A stretch of 64,000 nucleotides of DNA from Lysobacterales bacterium (GTDB lineage Bacteria; Pseudomonadota; Gammaproteobacteria; Xanthomonadales; Xanthomonadaceae): assembly GCA_019510125.1 (NCBI GenBank), contig JAEKKX010000003.1, forward strand, positions 248,001 to 312,000, in the 5' to 3' direction. The notes beneath the pieces are model-generated. The model worked only from the letters and a program-made list of their open reading frames with translations. It had not been told where the DNA came from and searched no databases. How positions within the stretch are numbered: the first letter of the stretch is position 1; each line of letters opens with the position of its first letter. The translations under genes were made by a program, and so were the position numbers. Positions 52,030 to 64,000 of the stretch are shown one piece after another.

Positions 52030-52605
52030 TCACGGCGCCGCGAAGCCCGCCTCGCGCAGCAGGCGCGCGGTGGCGATCAGCGGCAGGCCGATCAGCGCGG
52101 TGGGGTCGCGGTTGTCGATGGCTTCGAACAGGGCGATGCCCAGGCCCTCGCACTTGAAGCTGCCGGCGCAGTCCAGGGGCTGTTCGCGCTCGACGTAGCG
52201 GGCGATCTCGTCCGCGTCGAGCGTGCGGAAGCGCACGACGGTGAGATCGAGGTGTTCGAGGCGGTGGCCGTCGGGCCCGGCCAGGCACAGCGCGGTGTGG
52301 AAGCGGACTTCGCGTCCGGACATCGCCCGCAACTGGGCGATCGCGTTCGCCGCCGTGCCCGGCTTGCCCAGCGGCCGGCCGTCCAGTTCGGCGACCTGGT
52401 CGGAGCCGATCGTCCAGGCGTCGCCGGCGCCGGCGGCCACCGCTTCGGCCTTGGCCCGGGCCAGGCGGACGGCGAGGGCGGCAGGCGCTTCGCCCGGGCG
52501 CGGGGTCTCGTCGACCTCGGGGCGGGCGATCGCGAACGCCAGCCCGAGGCGTTCGAGCAACGCCCGGCGGTAGCTCGAGGTCGAGGCGAGGATCAGGGGC
52601 GGCAT
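52030..52605 (-). CDS. Maf/YceF-type nucleoside triphosphate pyrophosphatase
   Basis: A 191-aa house-cleaning enzyme, of the YceF branch that acts on m7GTP. LILASTSSYRRALLERLG holds the S-S/T-YR signature of the active site, SDQVAELDGRPLGKPG is the metal/base site, and CAGSFKCEGLGIALFE replaces the dTTP-type motif, which marks YceF. It is encoded on the opposite strand to yceD/rpmF, as yceF is in E. coli. Confidence 0.93.
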   Translation of the reverse strand: MPPLILASTSSYRRALLERLGLAFAIARPEVDETPRPGEAPAALAVRLARAKAEAVAAGAGDAWTIGSDQVAELDGRPLGKPGTAANAIAQLRAMSGREVRFHTALCLAGPDGHRLEHLDLTVVRFRTLDADEIARYVEREQPLDCAGSFKCEGLGIALFEAIDNRDPTALIGLPLIATARLLREAGFAAP

Positions 52606-52629
52606 GGGCCGTGGGCGGTCGAGGGAGGC

Positions 52630-53013
52630 TCAGTCCGACGCCGCGCCGGCGCGGGCCTGTTCGACCAGCGCGAGCTGCTGGTCGATGCGGGCGCGGGCCT
52701 GGTCGATCGACTTGCGCATCGCGTCGAGCGTCTTCACCGGCGCGGTGGCGCCGTGCTGCTGCAGCCACAGCCGCTGGCGCAGCATCTCCTGCAGGGCGGT
52801 GCGGACGGTCTCGTCCTCGCCGCCGGTGATCGCCTCGATTTCGGAGCGGGCGACCCGCAGCCGGGCCTCGAGCGCGTCGGCCGCGTCGAGCAGGCGGGTG
52901 TAGGCGCGTTCGCGGGGCAGGGGGCCGCGCGACAGCCGCCAGGCCACGACCAGACCGACGATCAGGACGACCAGGAAGGCGAGGGTCGCCACGGGAAGGG
53001 AGAAGACGGTCAC
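52630..53013 (-). CDS. small membrane-anchored coiled-coil protein
   Basis: A 127-aa protein from a GTG start (VTVFSLPVATLAFLVVLIVGLVVAWRL, one membrane helix at about residues 6-26). The rest is helical, with ERAYTRLLDAADALEARLRVARSEIEAI and KTLDAMRKSIDQARARIDQQLALVEQARAG predicted to form coiled coils. The function is unknown. It is located 24 bases before the maf gene in the same direction and divergent from yceD. Confidence 0.68.
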   Translation of the reverse strand: MTVFSLPVATLAFLVVLIVGLVVAWRLSRGPLPRERAYTRLLDAADALEARLRVARSEIEAITGGEDETVRTALQEMLRQRLWLQQHGATAPVKTLDAMRKSIDQARARIDQQLALVEQARAGAASD

Positions 53014-53094
53014 ACGACGGGCCCGGACGCGGGCGGACAGTCTGCCGTGCCGCCGTGCGGCGGGCAAATCGTCGCTGCGACAAGGGCTTGGGGT

Positions 53095-53123
53095 TTGACA
53101 GCGCCCCGGGCTGTCCCTACCAT
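53095..53123 (+). promoter_or_regulatory. probable sigma-70 promoter of yceD-rpmF
   Basis: Consensus -35 TTGACA (53095-53100), a 17-base spacer and -10 TACCAT (53118-53123), 10 bases before the yceD ATG. The transcript leader would be very short. Confidence 0.65.
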
Positions 53124-53133
53124 TCCGCGTCTT

Positions 53134-53655
53134 ATGTCCGCTGAAGTGCCCGAAGTCCTGGACGCTTGGCGCATGGCGGCGGCGAGGCGCAGGTTCGAAG
53201 GCCGGCTGCCGCTGTCCGCGATGGCCCGTCTCGCCGACCTGCTGGCCGAACCCGAAGGTGAAGCGCGCTTCGCCCTGGAGTTCGGTCACGATGCGTTGAA
53301 GACGCCGTTCGCGGAACTGCAGGTCGATGCCGAGCTGCCGCTGGTCTGCCAGCGTAGCCTGGAGCGGTTCCTGCAGCCGGTGTCGCTGACCCAGCGCTAC
53401 GCGCTCGTGCGCGCGGCGGAGGGCGACGACGAGGACGTCGAGGCCGCGCTGCCCCCGGGCTGCGAGGCCCTGATGGTGGCGGACGACGGCCTCGTGCGGC
53501 CGGCGGAACTGGTCGAGGACGAACTGATCCTCGCCGTGCCGCTGGTGCCGGTGAAGCCGGGCAGCGAGCCGGTCGAGCGCGACTGGTCGGTGCCGGAGGA
53601 AGACGAACAGCGCGCCAGTCCGTTCGCGGCCCTGGCGGCGCTGAAGAAGACCTGA
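53134..53655 (+). CDS. yceD: DUF177 protein YceD
   Basis: A 173-aa protein needed in many bacteria for 23S rRNA accumulation in chloroplast-type homologues and encoded with rpm[25 protein letters not shown] and [16 protein letters not shown] in outline, followed by an acidic middle ([17 protein letters not shown]), and [13 protein letters not shown] at the C-terminus, are typical of DUF177. Start at the ATG 53134, directly after the consensus promoter. 124 bases separate it from rpmF. Confidence 0.93.
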   Translation: MSAEVPEVLDAWRMAAARRRFEGRLPLSAMARLADLLAEPEGEARFALEFGHDALKTPFAELQVDAELPLVCQRSLERFLQPVSLTQRYALVRAAEGDDEDVEAALPPGCEALMVADDGLVRPAELVEDELILAVPLVPVKPGSEPVERDWSVPEEDEQRASPFAALAALKKT

Positions 53656-53779
53656 GGACGGCCGGCCCGCGAGGGCATGCCGGACTCGCCCGGGACGACG
53701 GCCTCGTCCCGGCCGCGACAAGCGATCCAAGACAAGCATTCAAGATACGCAATTCACGATTCGAGCTGGAGCGATCCCC

Positions 53780-53974
53780 ATGGCTGTGCAGAAATCCCGC
53801 GTCACCCCGTCCCGCCGCGGCCAGCGTCGTTCGCACGACGCCCTCACCGCGAAGCAGTTGGCCACCGACCCGACCTCGGGCGAGGTGCACCTGCGCCACC
53901 ACATCACCGAAGGCGGCTTCTATCGCGGCCGTCAGGTGATCGCGCCGAAGACCAAGGTCGTCGACGAGGAGTGA
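53780..53974 (+). CDS. rpmF: 50S ribosomal protein L32
   Basis: A 64-aa basic protein of the large ribosomal subunit. [22 protein letters not shown] is the family signature, and the C-terminal [14 protein letters not shown] ends the protein. There are no zinc-binding cysteines, as usual in gammaproteobacteria. It is followed by a strong terminator. Confidence 0.98.
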   Translation: MAVQKSRVTPSRRGQRRSHDALTAKQLATDPTSGEVHLRHHITEGGFYRGRQVIAPKTKVVDEE

Positions 53975-54197
53975 TGCCGCCGGCGCCTCCTGGCGCCCGG
54001 CATCGCGCGTCGGCCCCGCCGGCGCAACACAGGGATGCGGCCGAAAGGCCGCGTCCGTTTTTTCCGGGTCCGCCGGCCTCGCCGGCGCCGGGTCCCACCG
54101 CGGAACGACCGGCTCCACCGGCGGCCGCCGCAGCGGCCGACGGCCGCACGCGGCCCTCCCGGCTCCGGCTTCCCGACCACAGGGGTGATCGGCTGGC
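53975..54197. other. 223-base gap between rpmF and fabH
   Basis: Contains the rpmF terminator and then about 130 bases of proline/arginine-type low-complexity GC-rich sequence. No plsX remnant or other gene is visible. Any fabH promoter must lie at 54064-54190; none is clear. Confidence 0.6.
54034..54063 (+). terminator. intrinsic terminator after rpmF
   Basis: Stem GCGGCC / GGCCGC with GAAA tetraloop, extended by GAT / GTC, followed by CGTTTTTT. It lies 60 bases after rpmF in the space where plsX would be expected. Confidence 0.85.
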
Positions 54198-55178
54198 ATG
54201 AGCGACCGCATCTACGCACGCATCGCGGGCACCGGCAGCTACCTGCCGGAGAAGATCCTCACCAACGACGACCTCGCGCAGTTCGTCGACACCAGCGACG
54301 AATGGATCCAGGCGCGCACCGGCATCCGCCAGCGCCACGTCGCCGCCGAGGGCGAGACCACCTGCGACCTGGCCTACCAGGCTTCGCTGCGCGCGCTGGA
54401 AGCCGCCGGCGTCGCCGCGTCCGAACTGGACCTGATCATCGTCGGCACGACGACCCCGGACCTGATCTTCCCGTCGACCGCCTGCCTGCTGCAGCACCGG
54501 CTCGGCGCCGAGGGCTGCCCGGCGTTCGACGTCAACGCCGCCTGTTCGGGCTTCGTCTACGCGCTGACCGTCGCCGACAAGTTCGTGCGCAGCGGCGCGG
54601 CCAAGAACGTGCTGGTCGTGGGCGCGGAAACGCTCACCCGCATGCTCGACTGGAACGATCGCACCACCTGCGTGCTGTTCGGCGACGGCGCCGGCGCGGT
54701 CGTGCTCAAGCCGGACACCGAGACCGGCATCCTCAGCACCCACCTGCACGCCGACGGCGGGAAGAAGGAACTGCTGTGGAACCCGGTCGGCGTCTCGGTC
54801 GGTTTCCGTCCCGAAGAGAAGAACGCCGGCGTGCGCGTGCTGATGGCCGGCAGCGACGTGTTCAAGCACGCGGTGAAGGCGCTGGATTCGGTGGTCGACG
54901 AGACCCTGGAAGCCAACGGCCTCGATCGCCACGACCTCGACTGGCTGATCCCGCACCAGGCCAACCTGCGGATCATCGACGCCACCGCCAAGCGCCTGGA
55001 GATGCCGATGGAGCGGGTGATCGTCACCGTCGATCGCCACGGCAACACCTCGTCGGGTTCGGTGCCGCTGGCGCTGGACGAGGCGGTGCGTTCCGGCCGC
55101 GTGCAGCGCGGCCAGTTGCTGCTGCTGGAAGCCTTCGGCGGCGGCTTCACCTGGGGTTCGGCGCTGCTGCGCTACTGA
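54198..55178 (+). CDS. fabH: beta-ketoacyl-ACP synthase III FabH
   Basis: Starts fatty acid synthesis by condensing acetyl-CoA with malonyl-ACP. The product is 326 aa. The catalytic triad is C116 ([11 protein letters not shown]), H253 (IPHQANLRI) and N283 (HGNTSSGS). [25 protein letters not shown] in outline is the N-terminal signature, and [15 protein letters not shown] ends the protein. Terminators flank it on both sides, so unlike in most relatives it seems to be transcribed alone. Confidence 0.98.
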   Translation: MSDRIYARIAGTGSYLPEKILTNDDLAQFVDTSDEWIQARTGIRQRHVAAEGETTCDLAYQASLRALEAAGVAASELDLIIVGTTTPDLIFPSTACLLQHRLGAEGCPAFDVNAACSGFVYALTVADKFVRSGAAKNVLVVGAETLTRMLDWNDRTTCVLFGDGAGAVVLKPDTETGILSTHLHADGGKKELLWNPVGVSVGFRPEEKNAGVRVLMAGSDVFKHAVKALDSVVDETLEANGLDRHDLDWLIPHQANLRIIDATAKRLEMPMERVIVTVDRHGNTSSGSVPLALDEAVRSGRVQRGQLLLLEAFGGGFTWGSALLRY

Positions 55179-55197
55179 GCCCGCGCGCCGTCCCCGA

Positions 55198-55233
55198 GCC
55201 GTCGCGACCTCCGGTCGCGGCGGCTTCGTTTTT
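55198..55233 (+). terminator. strong intrinsic terminator between fabH and fabG
   Basis: Twelve-base stem GCCGTCGCGACC / GGTCGCGGCGGC (one G-U pair), loop TCC, followed by TTCGTTTTT. It lies 20 bases after the fabH stop, where fabD begins in E. coli. Confidence 0.9.
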
Positions 55234-55355
55234 CTGCGGCCGGCGCGCCCTTGCGACATACGCCCTCGTACAGACAGACCGGCGCTTTCGCCCGTATCAT
55301 CGCCCCCCGGATTCCAGACCGGCGGTCGCCGCCGGTCGCCACCCCCACGGATCGC

Positions 55356-56117
55356 ATGAGCCAAGACGCTTCTCCCCATCGCCCGCTGCAGGGTGAGATC
55401 GCCCTCGTCACCGGCGCCAGCCGCGGCATCGGCGCCGCCATCGCCGACACCCTCGCCGCACAGGGCGCGACCGTGGTCGGCACCGCGACCACCGACGGCG
55501 GCGCGCAGGCGATCGGCGAACGACTGGCCCCGCTGGGCGGCCACGGCCGCAGGCTCGACGTCACCGACGGCGCCGCGATCGACGCGCTGGTCGACGCCAT
55601 CGCCAGGGAGTTCGGCCCGGTCTCGATCCTCGTCAACAACGCCGGCATCACCCGCGACAACCTGCTGATGCGGATGAAGGACGAGGAATGGTCGTCGATC
55701 CTCGACACCAACCTCGGCAGCGTCTACCGCACCAGCAAGGCGGTGATGCGCGGCATGATGAAGGCGCGCAAGGGCCGGATCGTCAACATCGCCTCGGTGG
55801 TCGGCGTCACCGGCAACCCGGGCCAGACCAACTACGCCGCGGCCAAGGCCGGCATCATCGCCTTCAGCAAGTCGCTGGCGAAGGAGATCGGCTCGCGCGG
55901 CATCACCGTGAACGTCGTCGCGCCGGGCTTCATCGACACCGACATGACCCGCGCGCTGCCGGAGAACGCCCGCGAGGCGCTGGTCGGCCAGATCGCGCTG
56001 GGCCGGCTCGGCGCGGCGCAGGACATCGCCGACGCGGTGGCGTTCCTCGCCGGTCCCGGCGCCGGCTACGTCACCGGCGAAACCCTCCACGTCAACGGCG
56101 GCATGTACATGCCGTGA
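55356..56117 (+). CDS. fabG: 3-oxoacyl-ACP reductase FabG
   Basis: NADPH-dependent reduction of beta-ketoacyl-ACP. The product is 253 aa. The Rossmann loop TGASRGIG, NNAG motif and the catalytic residues S147, Y160 and K164 (YAAAK) are intact, with PGFIDTDMT after it. The N-terminus from MSQDASPHRPLQGEIALVTG is a few residues longer than in E. coli. The ATG at 55356 was chosen over the frame's earlier start at 55251. A TATCAT at 55295-55300 may be the -10 of its own promoter. Confidence 0.97.
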   Translation: MSQDASPHRPLQGEIALVTGASRGIGAAIADTLAAQGATVVGTATTDGGAQAIGERLAPLGGHGRRLDVTDGAAIDALVDAIAREFGPVSILVNNAGITRDNLLMRMKDEEWSSILDTNLGSVYRTSKAVMRGMMKARKGRIVNIASVVGVTGNPGQTNYAAAKAGIIAFSKSLAKEIGSRGITVNVVAPGFIDTDMTRALPENAREALVGQIALGRLGAAQDIADAVAFLAGPGAGYVTGETLHVNGGMYMP

Positions 56118-56219
56118 CCCGCGTCGCGACCCGCAGGCCGCCGCACGGCGGCCCGTCGGTCCGATAAGTCATTGAATCCAATGGCCCGACCTCCATCCAC
56201 GGCGGTACCGGGTTTCCCT

Positions 56220-56225
56220 TACACT
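56220..56225 (+). promoter_or_regulatory. possible -10 element of acpP
   Basis: TACACT in CCCTTACACTATCC, 36 bases before the acpP ATG. There is no good -35 at the right distance (ACCGGG). Suggested because acpP normally needs its own strong promoter. Confidence 0.35.
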
Positions 56226-56260
56226 ATCCACCGCACCATCCTTCCCGGAGCACATACCCC

Positions 56261-56500
56261 ATGAGCAGCATCGAAGAACGCGTCAAGAAGATCGTGGTCG
56301 AACAACTCGGCGTCAAGGAAGAGGAAGTCACCAACAATGCGTCGTTCGTCGACGATCTCGGCGCCGATTCGCTCGACACCGTCGAACTGGTGATGGCCCT
56401 CGAAGAAGAGTTCGAGTGCGAGATCCCGGACGAGGACGCCGAGAAGATCACTTCGGTGCAGCAGGCGATCGACTACGTCAAGGCCCACGTCAAGGCCTGA
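56261..56500 (+). CDS. acpP: acyl carrier protein
   Basis: A 79-aa acidic carrier for fatty acid synthesis. The phosphopantetheine site is S37 in [11 protein letters not shown]. The first part, [22 protein letters not shown] in outline, is nearly invariant. AT-richer codon use and GAA-rich stretches are typical for this highly expressed gene. It is followed by a hairpin before fabF. Confidence 0.99.
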   Translation: MSSIEERVKKIVVEQLGVKEEEVTNNASFVDDLGADSLDTVELVMALEEEFECEIPDEDAEKITSVQQAIDYVKAHVKA

Positions 56501-56587
56501 TCCGTCCGCCTGACACGAAGGGGAGGGCCCATGCGGCCCGACCCGCCGGGCATGACGCCCTCCCGGGCCCGCGCCCGGGCCACGCCG

Positions 56588-56614
56588 GGGCCGCATCGCG
56601 GCCCTCTGCGTTTT
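56588..56614 (+). terminator. hairpin with short T run between acpP and fabF
   Basis: Stem GGGCCGC / GCGGCCC, loop ATC, followed by TCTGCGTTTT. The T run is short and displaced, so this is probably a partial terminator that lowers fabF relative to acpP. Confidence 0.5.
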
Positions 56615-56693
56615 GCAACTCCATCGATATCCTTCCCGCCGCGCGGCGCATCGCATCCCCCGCGCCCGCGGCCCGCGTTCCGGAGTCACTGCT

Positions 56694-57932
<1,239 letters not shown>

Positions 57933-57981
57933 CGTCCGCCATCCGACGTCCCCGCCTGGTCCGCAGCCGCGGAAGGCCGGC

Positions 57982-59375
57982 ATGATCGTCACCCGCGCGC
58001 TGCCCGACGACTGCGATCCGCTGCGCCTGCAGCGGCGCGCGCCGTCGCGCTATCCGCTGCTGCTGCAGTCGACCTCGTCCTCGCTCGCGCCCGGGCACGC
58101 GCTCGCGCGCTGGGACCTGCTGCTCGCGACCGGCGGCGAGGCGCTGCGGCTCGATCGCGACGGCCGCGTCCGCGACGAGACCGGCGCCGATCGCGGCGGC
58201 GATTTCCTCGACGCGCTCGACGCGGCGTGGCGCGCGCTGCGCACGCCGCGCGACGAGCCGCGCTGGCCGTTCCACGGCGGCTGGGCGCTGCTGCTGACCT
58301 ACGAACTCGCCGCGCAGGTCGAGCCGGTGCTGCGGCTGCCGCCCGCCGAAGGCGCACTGCCGGTGGCGCTGGCGCTGCGCTGTCCGGCCGCGCTGATCCG
58401 CGACCGGGTCACCGGCGAATGCGTGGCGCTGGCCGAAGCCGGCGCCGACGCCGACGCCTGGCTGGACACGATCGCCGGCGATGCCGCGGCTGCCGCTGCC
58501 GACGACACCGCGCCGGCGTGGTCCGCGCCCGAGTCTCTGCGCGAGGATGCGCCGGAGCGCTTCACCGACGGCGTGCGCCGCATCCTCGATTACCTCGCCG
58601 CCGGCGACGTGTTCCAGGTCAACCTCTCGCGGGCGTGGCGCGCGCGCTGCGCGACGCATGCGCCCGACGCGCTGTACGCACGCCTGCGCGAGGCCAGCCC
58701 GGCGCCGTTCGCCGGGATGTTCGCCGGCGAATCCGACGGACGGCCGTGGGCGGTGGTGAGCTCGTCGCCGGAGCGCCTGGTCGCGGTGCGCGGCGACGTC
58801 GTCGAAACGCGCCCGATCGCCGGCACCCGCCCGCGCTTCGCCGGCGACGACGACGGCGCGCGCATCCGCGAGCTGGTCGGCAATCCCAAGGAGCGCGCCG
58901 AGCACGTGATGCTGATCGACCTCGAACGCAACGACCTCGGCCGCGTTTGCGCGCCGGGCAGCGTCGAGGTCGACGAGCTGATGACGGTGGAAAGCTATTC
59001 GCACGTGCACCATATCGTCAGCAACGTCCGCGGCCGGCTGCGAGCGGACGCCACGCCCGGCGCGACGATCCGCGCGGTGTTCCCCGGCGGCACCATCACC
59101 GGCTGCCCGAAGGTGCGCTGCATGCAGATCATCGCCGAACTCGAAGGCGAGGGCCGCGGCGCCTACACCGGCGCGTTCGGCTGGCTGGACCGCAACGGCG
59201 ACCTCGACCTCAACATCCTGATCCGCAGCGCCGAGATGCAGGCCGACGCCGACGGCGGCGCGACGCTGCGCTTCCGCACCGGCGCCGGCATCGTCGCCGA
59301 CTCCGATCCGCAGCGCGAACTCGACGAGACCCGCGCCAAGGCCCGCGGCCTGCTCAAGGCGCTGGGAGCGGGGGC

Positions 59376-59379
<4 letters not shown>
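57982..59379 (+). CDS. pabB: aminodeoxychorismate synthase component I
   Basis: Chorismate-using enzyme that makes 4-amino-4-deoxychorismate for folate with a glutamine amidotransferase partner. The product is 465 aa. Core motifs are GDVFQVNLSRAW, SSSPERLVAVRGD, ETRPIAGTRPR, GNPKERAEHVMLIDLERNDLGRV in outline, SYSHVHHIVSNVRG and FPGGTITGCPKVRCMQII. E. coli PabB has lysine in PIKGT; here the residue is alanine (PIAGT), as in TrpE. The neighbouring pabC and the fab-pab context favour PabB over anthranilate synthase. Its stop overlaps the pabC start. Confidence 0.88.
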
Positions 59380-62040
<2,661 letters not shown>

Positions 62041-62079
62041 GCATGCCGCGATGGGCGCGCGCCCGATGAGCATGCCCCG

Positions 62080-63120
62080 ATGAGCACGCTCGAACTGCCG
62101 CCGCTGGCGCCCTGGCAGCAGCGCGTGTACGCACAGGCGGCGGCCGCGCTCGACAGCGGCCGGCTCGGCCACGCGCTGCTGCTGTGCGGCCCGCCGCGAC
62201 TGGGCAAGCGCGCGGTCGCCGAGCGCCTCGCCCGCCGCCTGCTGTGCGAGGCGCGCGGCGCCGACGGCGAGGCCTGCGGCCGCTGCCGCGGCTGCCTGCT
62301 GTTCGCCAACCGCCACCAGCGCGATCCGCTGGAAGTGCGCCCCGGCGGCGCGCCGGCGCATCCGTTCGGCCATGCCGGGCACCCGGACCTGATGCTGGTC
62401 GGCCACGAGGTCAACGACAAGACCGGCAAGCCGCGCACCGAGATCGTGATCGAGCAGATCCGCCGGCTGTCCGAGAAGCTGGCGCTGACGCCGCAGTACG
62501 GCGGCGCGCAGATCGCGATCCTCGACCCGGCCGAGGCCATCAACCACGCCGCCTGCAACGCGCTGCTCAAGACCCTGGAGGAGCCGCAGGACGGCCGCTA
62601 CCTGTGGCTGGTCAGCGCCCAGCCCGCGCGGCTGCCGGCGACGATCCGCAGCCGCTGCCAGCGGCTGGAGTTCCGGCTGCCCGCGCGCGCAGAGGCGCTG
62701 GCCTGGCTGGTCGCGCAGGGCCACCCCGACGCGGCCGCCACCGAGGCCCTCGACGCCGCCCGCGGCCACCCCGGGCTGGCCGACGCCTGGCTGCGCGACG
62801 GCGGGCTGGCGCTGCGCCGCGAGGTCGCCGGCGACCTGCAGTCGATCCGCCGCGGCGAGCGCTCGCCGCTGGAGGCCGCGCAGCGCTGGGCCGGCGAGGA
62901 CGACCTCGACCTGCGCCTGCGCCACGCCGCCGACCTGGCGCTGGCCGAGGCCGCCCGCTTGACCGATCCGGCCGGAATCCGCACCCTCGCATCCTGGTTC
63001 GATGCCGCCAACCGCACCCGGGACCTGCTGCGGACCACCGTCCGCGCGGATCTCGCCCTGGCCGAACTCCTCGCCCAGTGGCGGGGCGCGGTACCTCCCG
63101 CTTCCGGAGTCAGACGATGA
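62080..63120 (+). CDS. holB: DNA polymerase III delta' subunit
   Basis: Clamp-loader subunit of 346 aa. GHALLLCGPPRLGKRAVAE is the degenerate P-loop of delta', and the zinc-binding cysteines lie in CEARGADGEACGRCRGCLLF (C-x9-C-x2-C-x2-C). KTLEEPQDGRYLWLVS and RSRCQRLEF (SRC motif) are typical. The C-terminal collar domain is helical. Several ATG codons (62044, 62066, 62073) lie in the 39 bases before the start; the one at 62080 fits the family. The stop overlaps pilZ. Confidence 0.95.
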   Translation: MSTLELPPLAPWQQRVYAQAAAALDSGRLGHALLLCGPPRLGKRAVAERLARRLLCEARGADGEACGRCRGCLLFANRHQRDPLEVRPGGAPAHPFGHAGHPDLMLVGHEVNDKTGKPRTEIVIEQIRRLSEKLALTPQYGGAQIAILDPAEAINHAACNALLKTLEEPQDGRYLWLVSAQPARLPATIRSRCQRLEFRLPARAEALAWLVAQGHPDAAATEALDAARGHPGLADAWLRDGGLALRREVAGDLQSIRRGERSPLEAAQRWAGEDDLDLRLRHAADLALAEAARLTDPAGIRTLASWFDAANRTRDLLRTTVRADLALAELLAQWRGAVPPASGVRR

Positions 63121-63476
63121 ACGCCAAGGTCGCCGGCGCCCGCCAGGGCATCCTGTCCCTCGCCGTCAAGGACAAGAACGCGCTGTTCCAAGCCTACATG
63201 CCCTACATCAAGGGCGGCGCGGTGTTCGTGCCCACGGCCAAGCGCTACTTCATCGGCGACGAGGTCTTCCTGCTGATGACCCTGCCCGAATCGGCCGAGC
63301 GCCTGCCGGTGGCCGGCAAGGTCGCCTGGGTCACGCCGGCCGGCGCCCAGGGCAACCGCACCGCGGGCATCGGCGTGCAGTTCGCCGACAGCGCCGAGGG
63401 CGAGGCGGTGAAGAACAAGATCGAGGCGATCCTCGCCGGCATCCTCAACTCGGACAAGCCGACCCACACGATGTGA
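63117..63476 (+). CDS. pilZ: type IV pilus PilZ protein
   Basis: A 119-aa protein required for type IV pilus formation in relatives. MNAKVAGARQGILSLAVKDKNALFQAYMPYIKGGAVFVPT is nearly the same as in xanthomonads; YFIGDEVFLLMTLPE and GKVAWVTPAGAQGNRTAGIGVQF are the PilZ barrel. The RxxxR and D/NxSxxG motifs that bind c-di-GMP in other PilZ proteins are lacking, as known for this subgroup, which acts through contacts with PilB/FimX. Four-base overlaps with holB and the next gene. Confidence 0.96.
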   Translation: MNAKVAGARQGILSLAVKDKNALFQAYMPYIKGGAVFVPTAKRYFIGDEVFLLMTLPESAERLPVAGKVAWVTPAGAQGNRTAGIGVQFADSAEGEAVKNKIEAILAGILNSDKPTHTM

Positions 63477-64000
63477 GTCCGGGGCAGGTCCGGGAGCCCC
63501 GCGTGCCGCCGAAACCCTTTTCCCCGAGCTGCGAGCGCAACCGCGGGCCGATCCTCGACGTGCTGCGCACGGCGTTCGCCGATCGCCGGCGGGTGCTGGA
63601 GATCGGCAGCGGCACCGGCCAGCACGCGGTGCATTTCGCGGCGGCGATGCCGTGGCTCGAATGGCAGTGCGCGGACGCCGAAGCGCACCTGCCGGGCATC
63701 GGCCAGTGGCTGGCCGAGGCGGCGCTGCCGAACACGCCGCCGCCCGTGGTGGTGCAGGCGATCGCCGACCCGCCCGGGCTGGCGCCGCCGCCGTCGGGCC
63801 GGTTCGACGCGGTGTTCAGCGCGAACACGCTGCACATCATGGGCTGGCCGGAGGTCGAAGGCTTCTTCGCCGGGCTGGCGGCGGTCTGCACGGCCGACGC
63901 GATGCTCGCGGTCTACGGTCCGTTCAACGTCGGCGGCGCGTTCACCAGCGACAGCAACCGCGAGTTCGACGGCTGGCTGAAGGCGCGCGATCGGCGTTCC
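63473..64000 (+). CDS. DUF938 SAM-dependent methyltransferase, 3' end outside the window
   Basis: An open frame of 176 codons from GTG 63473 (overlapping the pilZ stop) to the window end. After a short variable start, PPKPFSPSCERNRGPILDVLRTAF leads to motif I EIGSGTGQHAVHFAAAMPWLEWQ; later ADPPGL and FDAVFSANTLHIMGWPEVEGFFAGL follow, typical of DUF938, a class I methyltransferase family of unknown substrate. GTG at 63503 in the same frame is an alternative start. The typical length is about 200 aa, so about 25 residues may be missing. Confidence 0.85.
   Translation, partial: MSPGQVREPRVPPKPFSPSCERNRGPILDVLRTAFADRRRVLEIGSGTGQHAVHFAAAMPWLEWQCADAEAHLPGIGQWLAEAALPNTPPPVVVQAIADPPGLAPPPSGRFDAVFSANTLHIMGWPEVEGFFAGLAAVCTADAMLAVYGPFNVGGAFTSDSNREFDGWLKARDRRS

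Noticed and set aside
53975..54197. plsX remnant between rpmF and fabH
   Set aside because: All frames in this gap are proline/arginine-rich without any PlsX motif.

Overview
The window is about 70% or more GC, is densely coded and carries no phage or transposon genes. Gene content and order (hfq-hflX-hflK-hflC-purA; ftsY-mutY-yggX; tgt-yajC-secD-secF; maf-yceD-rpmF-fab-pab-mltG-tmk-holB-pilZ) point to a gammaproteobacterium of the Xanthomonadales, probably a Lysobacter/Luteimonas-like member of the Xanthomonadaceae/Lysobacteraceae. The GTAG-type REP palindromes fit this group. The assignment is inference from gene order and protein similarity remembered without a search.

Layout. 1-8738: 3' end of miaA, then hfq, hflX, hflK, hflC, a DUF2065 protein, a secreted metzincin-type protease and purA. 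8739-10882: an accessory patch with lower GC holding a PvuII-like restriction-modification system (endonuclease on the minus strand, divergent N4-cytosine methyltransferase on the plus strand) and, where a controller gene should be, a small ORF that looks like a decayed controller. It ends at a tRNA-Phe gene and its terminator. 11111-16022: a lipoprotein, then the minus-strand operon ftsY - AsmA-like - mutY - yggX, and divergent rsmD. 16096-21204: coaD, a lipoprotein, a ferredoxin, gamma-glutamyltransferase, a GNAT enzyme, an MBL hydrolase and a MAPEG protein. 21256-22112: a REP pair, upp and a truncated hydrolase. 22736-25846: a class III aminotransferase diverging from an Lrp/AsnC regulator and a 2-oxoglutarate oxygenase.

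25917-33274: queA, a flavin reductase-like protein, a Sel1/LprI-type secreted protein, tgt, yajC, secD, secF. 33369-38384: a second REP pair, suhB, trmJ, and a two-gene module of a PhnD-like periplasmic binding protein with a membrane GGDEF-EAL protein. 38406-42445: an ExoD-like and a CorC/HlyC-like membrane protein, then a probable Pho box and a DUF47-Pit phosphate pair. 42608-51836: small conserved proteins, an alkyltransferase-like protein, a prolyl-hydroxylase-like oxygenase, a rhomboid protease, a Slp lipoprotein, a MoxR-DUF58-transglutaminase set and a GT39-like glycosyltransferase ending inside a third REP cluster.

52030-64000: the maf-yceD-rpmF-fabH-fabG-acpP-fabF-pabB-pabC-mltG-tmk-holB-pilZ cluster and a DUF938 methyltransferase that runs off the end. 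plsX and fabD, which lie in this cluster in E. coli, are absent, and strong intrinsic terminators sit at exactly those two places. From pabB to the DUF938 gene nearly every junction is a 4-bp stop-start overlap, so this part looks like one translationally coupled unit.

The most unusual parts are the PvuII-like system with its apparently broken controller, the segmented fab cluster lacking plsX and fabD, the REP pairs (one of which supplies the stop codon of a gene), and the PhnD/GGDEF-EAL pair. No CRISPR array, integrase, complete prophage or clearly new multi-gene defence system was seen.
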